Shown: positions 35,867-44,353, counted from the stretch's first letter. The stretch: 44,440 bases of DNA from Spirochaetales bacterium (GCA_007127105.1 SLAA01000033.1:1-44440); one strand, 5' to 3'. Numbers and translations: made by a program. Notes: generated from the letters alone by a model not told the origin.

Positions 35867-35913
35867 GTGCTTATGCCTGTACAGCGTTGCGGGCATACGG
35901 TATCCTACAGGTG

Positions 35914-36546
35914 ATGTTCGACAATCGAGTATGCGAGCTGAGCAGTTGTGACGACTTCGCCGCTTTTGCGAGATCCCGGTGTTTTCGGCATTTGCCGGAT
36001 ACCGAGGAGTTACGTAATGAGATGTACCAAAGCCTCCAGGCTGGCGGTAGCTTCTCCGGGCTCAATGTGTCACAAATGCCGTTTCTGAATCTTGACATAC
36101 GAAAATCCGAGTTTCGGTGCTGCAGGTTCTCTCGCTCGTCCTTCCGCCAGATGATCTTTCGCGACTGCCACTTTATTAACTGCACCTTTGACTTCGCTGT
36201 GCATGAAGAGGTTCAGTTTCTTGATTGCAGCTTTGTTCAGTGCGTGCTGTCCGGGGCGCGGTTAGAGGCCTTCCAGGTGAGGAGTTGTGAGCTTGTTGAG
36301 AACAACTTCAACGGTTGTCACCTGAGCAACGCAGTTTTCGACGACTGCGACTTGTCGCGCTCGCGTTTTATTGGGGCGCATTTTTTTGACACCGAGATCA
36401 CGAACTGTAACGTAAGAGAGGCCTACTTCATAGATATCGTCCAGAACCGATTAAGTTTTAGAATGTCAAACCCGGAAGATGCCTTCATGGCGCGGCCGTC
36501 GGCGAACTCCGGCGGAGAGCTTGGTTATGCGCCTATTCACACTTAA
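35914..36546 (+). CDS. Pentapeptide-repeat protein with an internal cysteine ladder
   Basis: A 210-residue protein. From about residue 47 to 172 the sequence fits a five-residue period with Phe/Leu/Val/Ile every fifth position (for example 77, 82, 87, 92, then 102, 107, 112), the right-handed beta-helix of pentapeptide-repeat proteins, about 25 units or six coils. Cys70, 85, 90, 105, 110, 125, 135, 145 and 165 all sit two residues before the central hydrophobic, the inward-facing position. Some family members mimic DNA and bind gyrase; nothing here proves that. TTG 35887 or GTG 35911 are alternative starts. The gene overlaps the next by 20 bases. Confidence 0.75.
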   Translation: MFDNRVCELSSCDDFAAFARSRCFRHLPDTEELRNEMYQSLQAGGSFSGLNVSQMPFLNLDIRKSEFRCCRFSRSSFRQMIFRDCHFINCTFDFAVHEEVQFLDCSFVQCVLSGARLEAFQVRSCELVENNFNGCHLSNAVFDDCDLSRSRFIGAHFFDTEITNCNVREAYFIDIVQNRLSFRMSNPEDAFMARPSANSGGELGYAPIHT

Positions 36547-37114
36547 TGTTGAGCAGCATGAGAGCGAGAACAGTTATCTGATAGCGCCGGATGATGCCGG
36601 TGATGCAATCCTCGTTGATCCCACATCATTCACGGTCTCAATGCTCCGTACGGTGGAGGACAACCGCCTGTATATCCGATCCATTCTCTTGACGCATCCT
36701 CGGGAACTGCGCATGTCCGGCGTCGGCACCATTTTGAAGGTGTATGACGCAACACTGTATGCCACCTACCCGAACATCCATGGCTACCCGACCACCCAGG
36801 TACAAGGTAACGATACTCTGGAGCTGGGCGGTTTTCAGGTTAAGGTCTTACCGCTTGAGGAGTACTCCCGCCATGCCGTGATGTTTTCGGTGTCGTCCTT
36901 TCTCTTCTGTGGGCCTGCAATAAGCGCCGGTATTGTTGCGGAGAACGGCACTCAGATCGAGCGCATGCTGCTCGCCGAAGCGTTGCGCAAGCAGTTCAGG
37001 CAGCTATCGCCCAAGACACTTCTGTTTCCTTTACATGGGCCGCCCAGCACGGTTGAGGCGGAGCTGACCCTGAACATGGATCTCAGCGACCCTTCCGACG
37101 GCGACCTTCTGTAA
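36527..37114 (+). CDS. Degenerate metallo-beta-lactamase-fold protein
   Basis: A 195-residue protein following the MBL-fold plan: NVEQHESENSYLI, LVDPTS, then ILLTHPRELRMSG at the position of the THxHxDHxxG metal site. His57 is kept, but the second His, the Asp and the third His are replaced by Arg59, Leu61 and Arg62; FCGPAIS has Pro in place of the bridging Asp. LFPLHGPPST keeps the last His (His170). It is therefore probably not an active hydrolase. GGAGAG lies 7 bases before ATG 36527, inside the end of the pentapeptide gene; a longer frame opens at 36479. Confidence 0.7.
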   Translation: MRLFTLNVEQHESENSYLIAPDDAGDAILVDPTSFTVSMLRTVEDNRLYIRSILLTHPRELRMSGVGTILKVYDATLYATYPNIHGYPTTQVQGNDTLELGGFQVKVLPLEEYSRHAVMFSVSSFLFCGPAISAGIVAENGTQIERMLLAEALRKQFRQLSPKTLLFPLHGPPSTVEAELTLNMDLSDPSDGDLL

Positions 37115-37158
37115 ATCTCTCAGAATCACTCCCTGTCAGACGGCACTCCCTGAGTGAG

Positions 37159-38277
37159 CTATTGACTCCCGCTGGGCGCCATGTGCCACGATCGCAGCTG
37201 TCTGATTGTCGCGAGCATGTCGTCCGGTACAGGTGCGTGGAAAACGCGTAACGCACCATCGCTGCGGAGTCGCACACCAAGGCTGTAGGCATGCAACATG
37301 AGCGGCAGTTCGGGAAAATTTGGATCGCGGGCAGACTCTCGTGATGCATAGAGCGGATCCCCGAGAATGGGGCAGGTCTGAGAGGCCAGGTGAACCCGCA
37401 GCTGATGAGTGCGTCCGGTGATAGGTCGTAGCACAAGCAAGGCGTAGCTGCGCTTCTCTCTTTCGGGAACTGGACTTGCTCGTTTCCCGCCTTTTTGAAC
37501 CAGACCAACGACTCCCTGGCTTCTGTCAGGTCCTACCGGTACGTGAAACTCGCGCACTACTCGATACGCGGTGAGCGCCTCACGCCCTTTACGTGGATCC
37601 GTGGTGAAAAGCGTCCGCCGCTGCGGATGTCGTACAATGCGGGCGTCAATCTGGCCTTTCCTCCTGGGGGGAACCCCATAGCTCAGCGCAAGATAGACCT
37701 TTTCGGTACGGCGCTCCGAGAACTCACGTTGTAAGCGTTCCAGAGTCGGCGCGTTCTTGGCGGTGATGAGAACGCCGCTGGTGTCTTTGTCAAGGCGATG
37801 TACAATTCCGGCGCGCTGGTTCGGGGCCAGAGGCGGAACCTCGTCATCCCAGAACTCGCTTTCGGCCGAGTCACTATCTGTGGAGCCAGTATCGAACGGA
37901 TCACCCATTTCCTTCTGATGGTGGAACAGCAGTCCATGCGCAAGGGTGTTATCAAAGTTTCCGGCACCAGGGTGAACCACCAATCCACGCGGTTTGTTGA
38001 CCACTAACACATCATCGTCTTCATAGATGATCCCAAACTCTACCTTCTGTGGCGTGAGGGTGGCATCGGGTTCCGGGACATACAGTATACGCAGCCTGTC
38101 GCCCAGCTTGGTTGGGTGAGAAGCCTTGACTCGACGGTCGTTACAATAGATCTCGGCACTCTGTGCCTTCAGCTGGCTGCGATTGAGCGGCAGTGCACTG
38201 TCGGCGACAACCTGGTCAACCCGACGTCCTACCTGATTGGGTTCCTCTATGGTGAGGCGAGCTTCTACCTTTTCCAA
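37159..38277 (-). CDS. Ribosomal large subunit pseudouridine synthase, RluD/RluA family
   Basis: A 372-residue RNA-modifying enzyme. An S4-like domain occupies about 18-70 and the catalytic domain follows, with the Asp163 nucleophile in GIVHRLDKDTSG and GRTHQLRVHLA later. An acidic insertion (about 122-150, QKEMGDPFDTGSTDSDSAE) separates LAHGLLFHH from the catalytic motif and is not part of the standard core. RluD acts on 23S helix 69; RluD versus another member of the subfamily is not certain. Convergent with the MBL-fold gene, 44 bases away. Confidence 0.9.
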   Translation of the reverse strand: MEKVEARLTIEEPNQVGRRVDQVVADSALPLNRSQLKAQSAEIYCNDRRVKASHPTKLGDRLRILYVPEPDATLTPQKVEFGIIYEDDDVLVVNKPRGLVVHPGAGNFDNTLAHGLLFHHQKEMGDPFDTGSTDSDSAESEFWDDEVPPLAPNQRAGIVHRLDKDTSGVLITAKNAPTLERLQREFSERRTEKVYLALSYGVPPRRKGQIDARIVRHPQRRTLFTTDPRKGREALTAYRVVREFHVPVGPDRSQGVVGLVQKGGKRASPVPEREKRSYALLVLRPITGRTHQLRVHLASQTCPILGDPLYASRESARDPNFPELPLMLHAYSLGVRLRSDGALRVFHAPVPDDMLATIRQLRSWHMAPSGSQ

Positions 38278-38333
38278 TGAGAGCTCCCGACAGTACTTCC
38301 GTGATTCATGGCGTGATTTCCTTTACCCATATT

Positions 38334-38810
38334 TCATTGTGCCGAGGACGGGTTTTCGGTGCGGTGAGCCTCGATTCGTCCCAGTGTGAAGTCGAGCAGC
38401 GCTACGAGCAAAGATAGGCTGACTCCAACCATTAATACATTTCGCTGTTCATCCTGGTCAAAGCGGGGGCCGGTTGTAGGCCCAAAAAAGAGAGGCGCAT
38501 AGTCACCTCGGATCTCACCTGACTGTGCACTATAGTAGCCGAAGCGGGCAAACTCGTAGAACAAGCCACCAAAGAACATGGTCACCGGAAACGCACCTCC
38601 AGCAATAATGGTAAACCTTCGGGCGTCAAGTAAGGGTCTCGGAAACTCCTCAGGACGATACGGTTCGGCCACAATCTCGCTTTCATCAAGGTTTAGCTGT
38701 TGTGCATAAAGCCGTGCGGCTGTTCCAAAGGGAAAAGCCATGGTCGTGCTGAGTACCAGGAGTGTAACTGCAGCAATACGGTGAGTACTACCGAGGTGGT
38801 TGCGTTTCAT
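38334..38810 (-). CDS. Exported or membrane protein of unknown function
   Basis: A 158-residue protein with a signal-like N terminus (residues 12-35, possible cleavage after Tyr-Ala), followed by two predicted transmembrane segments (about 70-88 and 126-142) and a charged C-terminal tail (GRIEAHRTENPSSAQ). No known domain is recognised. It overlaps yggS by ATGA and precedes the pseudouridine synthase by 56 bases, so the three are probably one unit. Confidence 0.65.
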   Translation of the reverse strand: MKRNHLGSTHRIAAVTLLVLSTTMAFPFGTAARLYAQQLNLDESEIVAEPYRPEEFPRPLLDARRFTIIAGGAFPVTMFFGGLFYEFARFGYYSAQSGEIRGDYAPLFFGPTTGPRFDQDEQRNVLMVGVSLSLLVALLDFTLGRIEAHRTENPSSAQ

Positions 38811-39514
38811 CTTTCCCCAAACAGGGCACTTCCGACTCGTACCATGGTGGCCCCCTCCTCTATCGCAATCTCATAGTCATTGCTCATTCCCATTGAAAGC
38901 ACCTTCAAAGGCATATCAGGGAACTGCGCACGACACCGCTCTGCAATGTCGCGAGTGGTGGCAAAGCAGCGGCGTATAGGCTCGGGATCATTGGTGTATG
39001 GCGCCATAGTCATGAAACCCAGCACCTGCAGGGCCGGGCAGTCCCGTGAGACCTTAAGAAGCTCACAGGCAGCCTTGTAACCGTATACTCCCTGTTTCTG
39101 CTCCTCACCCGAGGTGTTCAGTTGAATGAGTATATCGAGCGGGGATTCCGAGATCGATCCCAACTCCTGAACCCGCTTGTTCAGTTCATGGAGAAGTGAG
39201 TCGCGATCAACTGAATGAACACAGGAGAAGAGCCCGGGTACTTTTTTGGCTTTGTTGGACTGGAGTCGTCCTATGAGGTGAAGGTTGATATCGCTGAGAT
39301 CGGCAAGGCCATGGAATTTCTCTTCCGCCTCCTGTACCCTGCTCTCGCCAAAATTTCGGAGTCCGGCCTCATATGCCTCTCGGACTGCAGAAATGCCGTG
39401 GGTTTTCGAAACCGCAATGAGCTGCACATCTTTTCTGTTTCGTCCCGACCTGTCGGCAGCCGCCGCAATCTTCTCTTGTATTTGGGACAGTCGTTCGGTA
39501 AGTTCTATCTGCAC
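38807..39514 (-). CDS. YggS-family PLP homeostasis protein
   Basis: A protein of about 235 residues of the YggS/PROSC PLP-binding family. AVSKTHG holds the PLP lysine (Lys37); NFGESRVQE, HLIGRLQSNK, QLNTSGEEQKQG and SMGMSNDYEIAIEEGATMVRVGSALFG are hallmark motifs. The family buffers PLP and affects amino acid and cofactor balance. The frame extends to 39598, but the family N terminus fits GTG 39514; ATG 39556 is another option and no clear ribosome binding site decides. It is divergent from pdxS, consistent with a PLP theme. Confidence 0.88.
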   Translation of the reverse strand: MQIELTERLSQIQEKIAAAADRSGRNRKDVQLIAVSKTHGISAVREAYEAGLRNFGESRVQEAEEKFHGLADLSDINLHLIGRLQSNKAKKVPGLFSCVHSVDRDSLLHELNKRVQELGSISESPLDILIQLNTSGEEQKQGVYGYKAACELLKVSRDCPALQVLGFMTMAPYTNDPEPIRRCFATTRDIAERCRAQFPDMPLKVLSMGMSNDYEIAIEEGATMVRVGSALFGER

Positions 39515-39713
39515 GGGTGGTAGTGTACCATGTGGTGGACATTCACGGAAGATCATAGCTGACCAAGCGGCTGCAAGGCATGAGTATGGCAGGGCCATGG
39601 CTGCATGAACTCGACTGCTTTGTTCAGATTGCTTGATCTTTGTGCGCTACTCTTATATCGTGGTGCTACTCACCCCGAGAACCCTACTTCATTCCTGAAA
39701 GGTGGACACACAG

Positions 39714-40619
39714 ATGGCAGATATATCCTGGTCCGAACGTCAAAAATCAACATGGCGCACAAAGGTCGGTTTGGCAGAGATGCTCAAAGGCGGCGTCATT
39801 ATGGATGTTGTCAATGCCGAACAAGCGGTCATTGCAGCCGAGGCGGGCGCACAGGCCGTTATGGCACTTGAGCGCGTTCCTGCCGATATACGGGCTCAGG
39901 GCGGCGTTGCGAGGATGTCGGATCCCAAACTCATACAAGAAATTCAGGAGGCTGTGAGCATTCCTGTTATGGCCAAGTGTCGCATTGGTCATTTTGTGGA
40001 AGCACAGATCCTTGAGGCCTTAAACGTTGACTTCATTGATGAAAGCGAGGTACTGACCCCCGCCGATGACCGCTACCATGTTGAAAAAGAGAGCTTCAGA
40101 GTTCCGTTTGTGTGTGGTTGTAGAGATCTTGGCGAGGCCCTACGGCGTATTGGTGAAGGAGCGGCCATGATCCGCACCAAAGGCGAAGCTGGCACAGGTG
40201 ATGTGGTTGAGGCGGTGCGCCATTTGCGCGAACTCAGCGGCGGTATCCGGAGGCTTCAGGGACTGCGCCGTGAGGAACTCATGACCGCAGCAAAGGAGCT
40301 CGGCGCGCCTTATGAACTGGTGCTTGAGGTCGCTGCGACCGGCAAGCTACCGGTGCCTAACTTTTCGGCTGGCGGTGTTGCAACACCTGCGGACGCGGCT
40401 CTCATGATGCAGCTTGGCGCCGAGGCGGTTTTTGTGGGCTCCGGTATTTTTAAGTCCGACAATCCGGCGCGCCGGGCGCGAGCGGTTGTCGACGCCGTAG
40501 CTCATTACAAAGATCCTGCAAAGCTTGCTGAGATTTCCTATGACCTTGGGGAGCCCATGGTTGGAATCAGTACCGCCGGACTGATCGGCGGGGACCGCCT
40601 TTCAGTGCGGGGCTGGTAG
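39714..40619 (+). CDS. pdxS: Pyridoxal 5'-phosphate synthase subunit PdxS
   Basis: A 301-residue TIM-barrel synthase making PLP from ribose 5-phosphate, glyceraldehyde 3-phosphate and ammonia (DXP-independent route). Lys88 (VMAKCRIGH) and Lys156 ([10 protein letters not shown]) match the two catalytic lysines; [14 protein letters not shown] and [21 protein letters not shown] are diagnostic. AAAGGTGG lies 8 bases before ATG 39714; a GTG at 39702 falls within that ribosome binding site and is rejected. Followed by pdxT at 15 bases. Confidence 0.97.
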   Translation: MADISWSERQKSTWRTKVGLAEMLKGGVIMDVVNAEQAVIAAEAGAQAVMALERVPADIRAQGGVARMSDPKLIQEIQEAVSIPVMAKCRIGHFVEAQILEALNVDFIDESEVLTPADDRYHVEKESFRVPFVCGCRDLGEALRRIGEGAAMIRTKGEAGTGDVVEAVRHLRELSGGIRRLQGLRREELMTAAKELGAPYELVLEVAATGKLPVPNFSAGGVATPADAALMMQLGAEAVFVGSGIFKSDNPARRARAVVDAVAHYKDPAKLAEISYDLGEPMVGISTAGLIGGDRLSVRGW

Positions 40620-40634
40620 GGCTTTCCTGAGACT

Positions 40635-41264
40635 ATGCAGCAGGGTACAGATTTCCCGACCTCGCTAAGGACACACCTCATTGGGGTTGTGTCCTTTCAG
40701 GGGGACTTCCAGCGACATATCAGTATGTTACACGGACTTGGCGTTGAAACGCGCGAGGTTCGCGATCCTGCGGATCTTCCTGGCCTGCATGGTGTGGTGC
40801 TCCCTGGCGGCGAAAGCACCACGATAGGAATGTTGATGGAGCGTTACGGTGTTACCGAAGCTCTCAAGGCACGGGCGGCCGAAGGCCTGCCAGTTTTTGG
40901 AACCTGTGCGGGGTTAATCTTACTTGCACATGACATTCTCAACAGCACTCAACCGCGGCTCGGCTTGCTGCCGGTCTCGGTGGAGCGCAACGCCTATGGT
41001 CGACAGGTTGAGAGCTTTGAGGCGAGTTTCAGCTCTCCCGTGTTCGGTGAGACTGCGTTAGAAGGTGTGTTTATCCGGGCGCCACGCATTCGCACCTGGT
41101 CGTCCGAGGTAGAACTGCTCGCGATCCTGGACGAAGAGCCAATTCTCGTACGCAGCGGAGCTATCCTTGGTGCAACATTTCACCCTGAACTTACACAGGA
41201 TACCCGCATCCACCGCTACTTTTTGGATATGGTGCAAGCCGTCCAGGCAAAGAAACGCAGTTAA
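40635..41264 (+). CDS. pdxT: Pyridoxal 5'-phosphate synthase glutaminase subunit PdxT
   Basis: A 209-residue class I glutamine amidotransferase that feeds ammonia to PdxS. The triad is Cys91 (FGTCAGL) with His183 and Glu185 (TFHPEL); LIGVVSFQGDFQRH, LPGGESTTIG and SFEASF match the family. Its last bases overlap the end of the convergent polyprenyl synthase gene by 4 bases. Confidence 0.96.
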   Translation: MQQGTDFPTSLRTHLIGVVSFQGDFQRHISMLHGLGVETREVRDPADLPGLHGVVLPGGESTTIGMLMERYGVTEALKARAAEGLPVFGTCAGLILLAHDILNSTQPRLGLLPVSVERNAYGRQVESFEASFSSPVFGETALEGVFIRAPRIRTWSSEVELLAILDEEPILVRSGAILGATFHPELTQDTRIHRYFLDMVQAVQAKKRS

Positions 41265-42325
41265 CGGCGACGTGCCCGATTATAGCTAAGGAGTTCCAGC
41301 AGGGCTGCTCGGGTATCTGTATCGACCCCATCTAAAGACTCAACGAGACGGCGCGCCTTGTCCGTTAGCTCGTCCATTTCGCCTTCAAGCCGTTGGCGAA
41401 CTCCGTGTGACTCCATAAGTGAACGAATGTAGAGGAGGTCGTCCTCCACCAACTGGCGATTCCCGAAAATGTTCGACAGTCGGGTTCGTTCAGGTTCGCT
41501 TGCGGCCTCAACAAGGTATGCCCGATACAGCGTTTTTTTGTTCTCTCGGACGTCGGAACCCGGAGACTTTCCAATATCCTCTCCACTCTCGTACAATCCA
41601 ATTTCATCATCTTTTATCTGAAATACAATCCCCATATACTCACCAATCTCGTTGAGCCGCATACAGGCGGTCTCATCCGCACCAGCGAGAATTGCCCCCA
41701 TGGAAAGTGGTAACGAGAAGGTGTAGCGACCAGTCTTGTAACGGTAGACCTCGCGGATGTCGTGCGGCACAACTTCCGAAGGATGAAAGCCAAACGACAC
41801 ATCATTCATCTGAGCCACCCCAACCGATATTATCTCACGCGTAACCAGCGACAATAAGCTGCGCAAGGCGGCAGGCTCAAAGTCAAGGCTACTCAGAATA
41901 TCCAGCGCGAGAAAAGCAGAAACATCACCGGCACAGATTCCGAGTGACAGTCCCAGGTGTTCCGTATGTTCATAGCCCTCGCTGCTTCCCTGATCTGCAT
42001 AACGTGCATGTATGGAAGGCGCTCCCCGACGCTGAAGGTCTTCGTCCATGATATCGTCATGAATGAGAAGGAAACTCTGCAGGAGCTCCATGGCGGCCGC
42101 CGCATCCAGGGCAACCTCGTCTTGGGGTCGCCCATACAGAGATGCCCCGAGCAGAACAAGCGCCCCGCGGATCATTTTCCCTCGACCGGCGAACTCAACC
42201 AGCGAATCTGCCAAGTCCAGCCCCCAGTGGTTGACCGACTGCATATACTCATGCCGTTCATGCAAGAGGTGCGGTAGTCGTTGTGAAATGGCGAGCTTTG
42301 CATCGCTCAGATAGGTGTTCAACAT
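41261..42325 (-). CDS. Polyprenyl (geranylgeranyl/farnesyl) diphosphate synthase
   Basis: A 354-residue all-helical prenyltransferase. The first aspartate motif DDIMD is at 90-94 followed by two Arg (QRRG); the second is DDEIG at 239-243, a DDxxG variant of DDxxD, followed by GKSPGSDVRENKKTL. It condenses isopentenyl diphosphate with allylic diphosphates; product length cannot be fixed by eye. Its neighbour crtB suggests that GGPP for phytoene is one use. An AAGGA site precedes ATG 42325, and a small CATCTG/CAGATG hairpin lies in the gap. Confidence 0.9.
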   Translation of the reverse strand: MLNTYLSDAKLAISQRLPHLLHERHEYMQSVNHWGLDLADSLVEFAGRGKMIRGALVLLGASLYGRPQDEVALDAAAAMELLQSFLLIHDDIMDEDLQRRGAPSIHARYADQGSSEGYEHTEHLGLSLGICAGDVSAFLALDILSSLDFEPAALRSLLSLVTREIISVGVAQMNDVSFGFHPSEVVPHDIREVYRYKTGRYTFSLPLSMGAILAGADETACMRLNEIGEYMGIVFQIKDDEIGLYESGEDIGKSPGSDVRENKKTLYRAYLVEAASEPERTRLSNIFGNRQLVEDDLLYIRSLMESHGVRQRLEGEMDELTDKARRLVESLDGVDTDTRAALLELLSYNRARRR

Positions 42326-42408
42326 GGTGGACGTTCCTTCAATTGCTGTGGGGTTTAATGCATCTGCACCAGATGTAGCTACACCGGCAACACAAACCCG
42401 AAGAGCTG

Positions 42409-43248
42409 CTAACGGCGGCGGCGAAAACTTGCTTGAACTAAAAGGTTTCCCACACCTCGCAACACTATTCGAGAACGCTTCGGCTTAACTTTGCGTTCAT
42501 ATACCACAAATGGATTTTTTTCAATGGTCATTGCTGTCCAGTCGTACATGTCCCCTGCCGTTTTCACGGCGGTGCGTGCGCGAAATGGGATCATAGCATA
42601 ACCTTGTTCAGCCTCGTCCATCCAGCTTCGGTAACGCCCGAGCTCCTCCCGGACAAAAGTTACGAAAGCGTCCGGTTTTGAGCGCGCCTCGTCCGCCTGT
42701 AGTGACTCAAGCTCGCAATTCCGCAAGGGAAGATACCGCCTACCGAGCTGATTATCCTCATCTATGTCCCGAATGAAGTTGATGTACTGCATCGCACGCC
42801 CAAGCATGCAGGCGGCGTGATCTGCATCGTGGTGCAGCTCAAGTATGCGCGCCATACAGAGCCCAATTACCTCGGCCGAGCCGTAGATATACTCCAGTGT
42901 TTCCTCAAGCGTGTCATACGCAAACTTCGTCAGATCCAATCGCATAGAGTGAAAAAAAGCGTCAATCCACTCCGGACGTATATCAACGCGACGGCATAAC
43001 TCGGCAAAGGAGTCCACGACGATATCGTCCGCTGTACTGCCAGCAAAGGAGGCTCGAAAGGCATCCTGCATAGTATTGAGCGCTTCTGCCTGCTGAGGGA
43101 TAGAGTCTACATAGTTATCTGCAACACGCACAAAGGCGTACAACGAGAATACATCGTCGCGTACCGAGGATGGAAAAAACCGGCTCGAGTTGAAATACGT
43201 CTTGCTTCCGTTGCGAAAAGCGTCGTACTGAACAGGCTGAACTTTCAT
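42409..43248 (-). CDS. crtB: Squalene/phytoene synthase family protein
   Basis: A 279-residue protein beginning MKVQPVQYDAF. The first Asp-rich motif is RVADNYVDS (Asp44, Asp48), the second INFIRDIDEDNQLGRRYLP (Asp161, Asp165), which coordinates Mg and the diphosphates; SKTYFNSSRFFP is also typical. Head-to-head condensation of two GGPP to phytoene is the likely reaction, although squalene synthesis cannot be excluded. The frame stays open to 43623, but the upstream part is low-complexity and overlaps the FKBP gene. No ribosome binding site is seen; see the adjacent -10 element. Confidence 0.85.
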   Translation of the reverse strand: MKVQPVQYDAFRNGSKTYFNSSRFFPSSVRDDVFSLYAFVRVADNYVDSIPQQAEALNTMQDAFRASFAGSTADDIVVDSFAELCRRVDIRPEWIDAFFHSMRLDLTKFAYDTLEETLEYIYGSAEVIGLCMARILELHHDADHAACMLGRAMQYINFIRDIDEDNQLGRRYLPLRNCELESLQADEARSKPDAFVTFVREELGRYRSWMDEAEQGYAMIPFRARTAVKTAGDMYDWTAMTIEKNPFVVYERKVKPKRSRIVLRGVGNLLVQASFRRRR

Positions 43249-43256
43249 TACCGGAA

Positions 43257-43265
43257 AGTATAGCA
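43257..43265 (-). promoter_or_regulatory. Extended -10 promoter immediately before crtB
   Basis: Minus-strand TGC TATACT (43265-43257) is an extended -10 only 8 bases upstream of ATG 43248; no good -35 at 17 bases. Transcription would start within a few bases of the ATG, suggesting a leaderless crtB mRNA. Confidence 0.5.
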
Positions 43266-43332
43266 AAGGGAGACAGAAAAGGGTACTGAAAAGCTCCGTT
43301 GAACTAAGGATGTGGTGTAAAGGAGGCGGAGG

Positions 43333-43362
43333 TTGACAAGAGGACCGGTGGAGCATTAGGCT
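43333..43362 (+). promoter_or_regulatory. Possible promoter for the exported FKBP gene
   Basis: TTGACA (43333-43338), 18-base spacer, TAGGCT (43357-43362). Good -35, weak -10; the leader would be about 85 bases. Confidence 0.4.
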
Positions 43363-43453
43363 GAAAGTCAAATAAAGGACGACGTGAACAGCCGGAAGCC
43401 ACCCAGATGGAAAGATAACCGGCGACCGGTCTGCGGCACACATGAGGTGAGTA

Positions 43454-44083
43454 ATGAAGAAATTGTTTGTAGTGTTTTTGTTAATGAGCGTGGTTCTCAG
43501 TGCGCCGCTATTTGCCGGTGGCTCGAGAGAAGAGGCACCGGAAGCATCGGAGTTGAATGGTGATCCTGCTCCAACCACACCTGCTGAGGATAGAGCAGAT
43601 GATCTCGTCATTGGCGAAAACAAGATTGTCCAGATCCACTACGAGGGAACCCTCGCTGACGGCAGCGTATTCGACAGCTCCGAGGGGCGCGAGCCACTTG
43701 AGTTCATGTATGGCGTTGGCATGGTTATTCCTGGTCTGGAGGACGGTTTGCGGGGAATGGCTGTAGGTGAGCGTGCGAACATTGAGGTCGCTTACAGTGA
43801 CGCTTATGGGCCCTATCGTGATGAGGGACGAGTTGAGTATCCGAGGGATCAAATTGACCCATCTATTCCCCTTGAAGAAGGAATGATGTTGCAAGGCCAG
43901 GGACCACAGGGTCCTATCCCGGTTACCGTTCTAGAGATTCACGAAGAGACCGTTCTTCTTGACTTCAATCACCCATTTGCCGGACAAGACCTGTTCTTTG
44001 AAGTAAGCGTAGTCTCGGTACGTGAAGCGACCGATGAAGAGCTAGAAATGATTTTTGGTGGCAACATTCCTCTTCCCCAATGA
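43454..44083 (+). CDS. Exported FKBP-type (SlyD-like) peptidyl-prolyl isomerase
   Basis: A 209-residue foldase with a signal peptide (residues 1-21, cleavage after Phe-Ala before GGSREE). The mature part has an acidic linker and then an FKBP domain with an inserted flap like SlyD: VQIHYEGTLADGSVFDSS, VIPGLEDGLRGMAVGER, YGPYRDEGRVEYPRDQ, then NHPFAGQDLFFEVSVVSV. The SlyD His-rich metal tail is absent, and export is unusual for SlyD. GAGGTGAG precedes ATG 43454. It ends before a strong terminator. Confidence 0.9.
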   Translation: MKKLFVVFLLMSVVLSAPLFAGGSREEAPEASELNGDPAPTTPAEDRADDLVIGENKIVQIHYEGTLADGSVFDSSEGREPLEFMYGVGMVIPGLEDGLRGMAVGERANIEVAYSDAYGPYRDEGRVEYPRDQIDPSIPLEEGMMLQGQGPQGPIPVTVLEIHEETVLLDFNHPFAGQDLFFEVSVVSVREATDEELEMIFGGNIPLPQ

Positions 44084-44105
44084 TAAAATCCCGCAAGTTT
44101 TGACA

Positions 44106-44134
44106 AAAGGCTGGCAATTCGCCAGCCTTTTTTT
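44106..44134 (+). terminator. Intrinsic terminator after the FKBP gene
   Basis: A perfect 10-bp stem, AAAGGCTGGC and GCCAGCCTTT with loop AATTC, followed at once by TTTT, 23 bases past the stop. Confidence 0.9.
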
Positions 44135-44353
44135 GTGATCTCTGGAAAATTCGGCGCAATTCCCGTAATTTTGGCGTTTGTTGGCGGTCAAAATCCACCC
44201 AATACTCGGAAATATACTGCAGAAGTATTTGATTATTGGCATAGCGTTTCGCACCTTCTCCCTTGCACTAGTTATTTGCAACAAGTTAACGCACATTCGA
44301 CGTTTGCATACAGAATTATTCGCACAATATGATCAAATATTTGCCATTTATGC
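44135..44353. other. AT-rich intergenic region
   Basis: After the terminator, 44135-44353 holds no convincing gene on either strand; short frames there lack ribosome binding sites. It is more AT-rich than the rest of the window. Confidence 0.5.

Noticed and set aside
37124-37158. Hairpin between the MBL-fold gene and the convergent pseudouridine synthase gene
   Set aside because: Only a direct repeat of CACTCCCTG and a 5-bp stem with no U-run; too weak to call a terminator.
38807-39598. A longer YggS frame starting at 39598
   Set aside because: The extension is not family-like; family length favours GTG 39514.
39640-39700. A sigma70 promoter for pdxS near TTGATC and TATATC
   Set aside because: The best hexamers are 15 bases apart and alternatives are poor, so no promoter is claimed.
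42409-43623. A 404-residue version of the phytoene synthase starting at 43623
   Set aside because: The extra 125 residues are Ser/Pro-rich, lack family similarity and overlap the FKBP gene; ATG 43248 gives the conserved N terminus.
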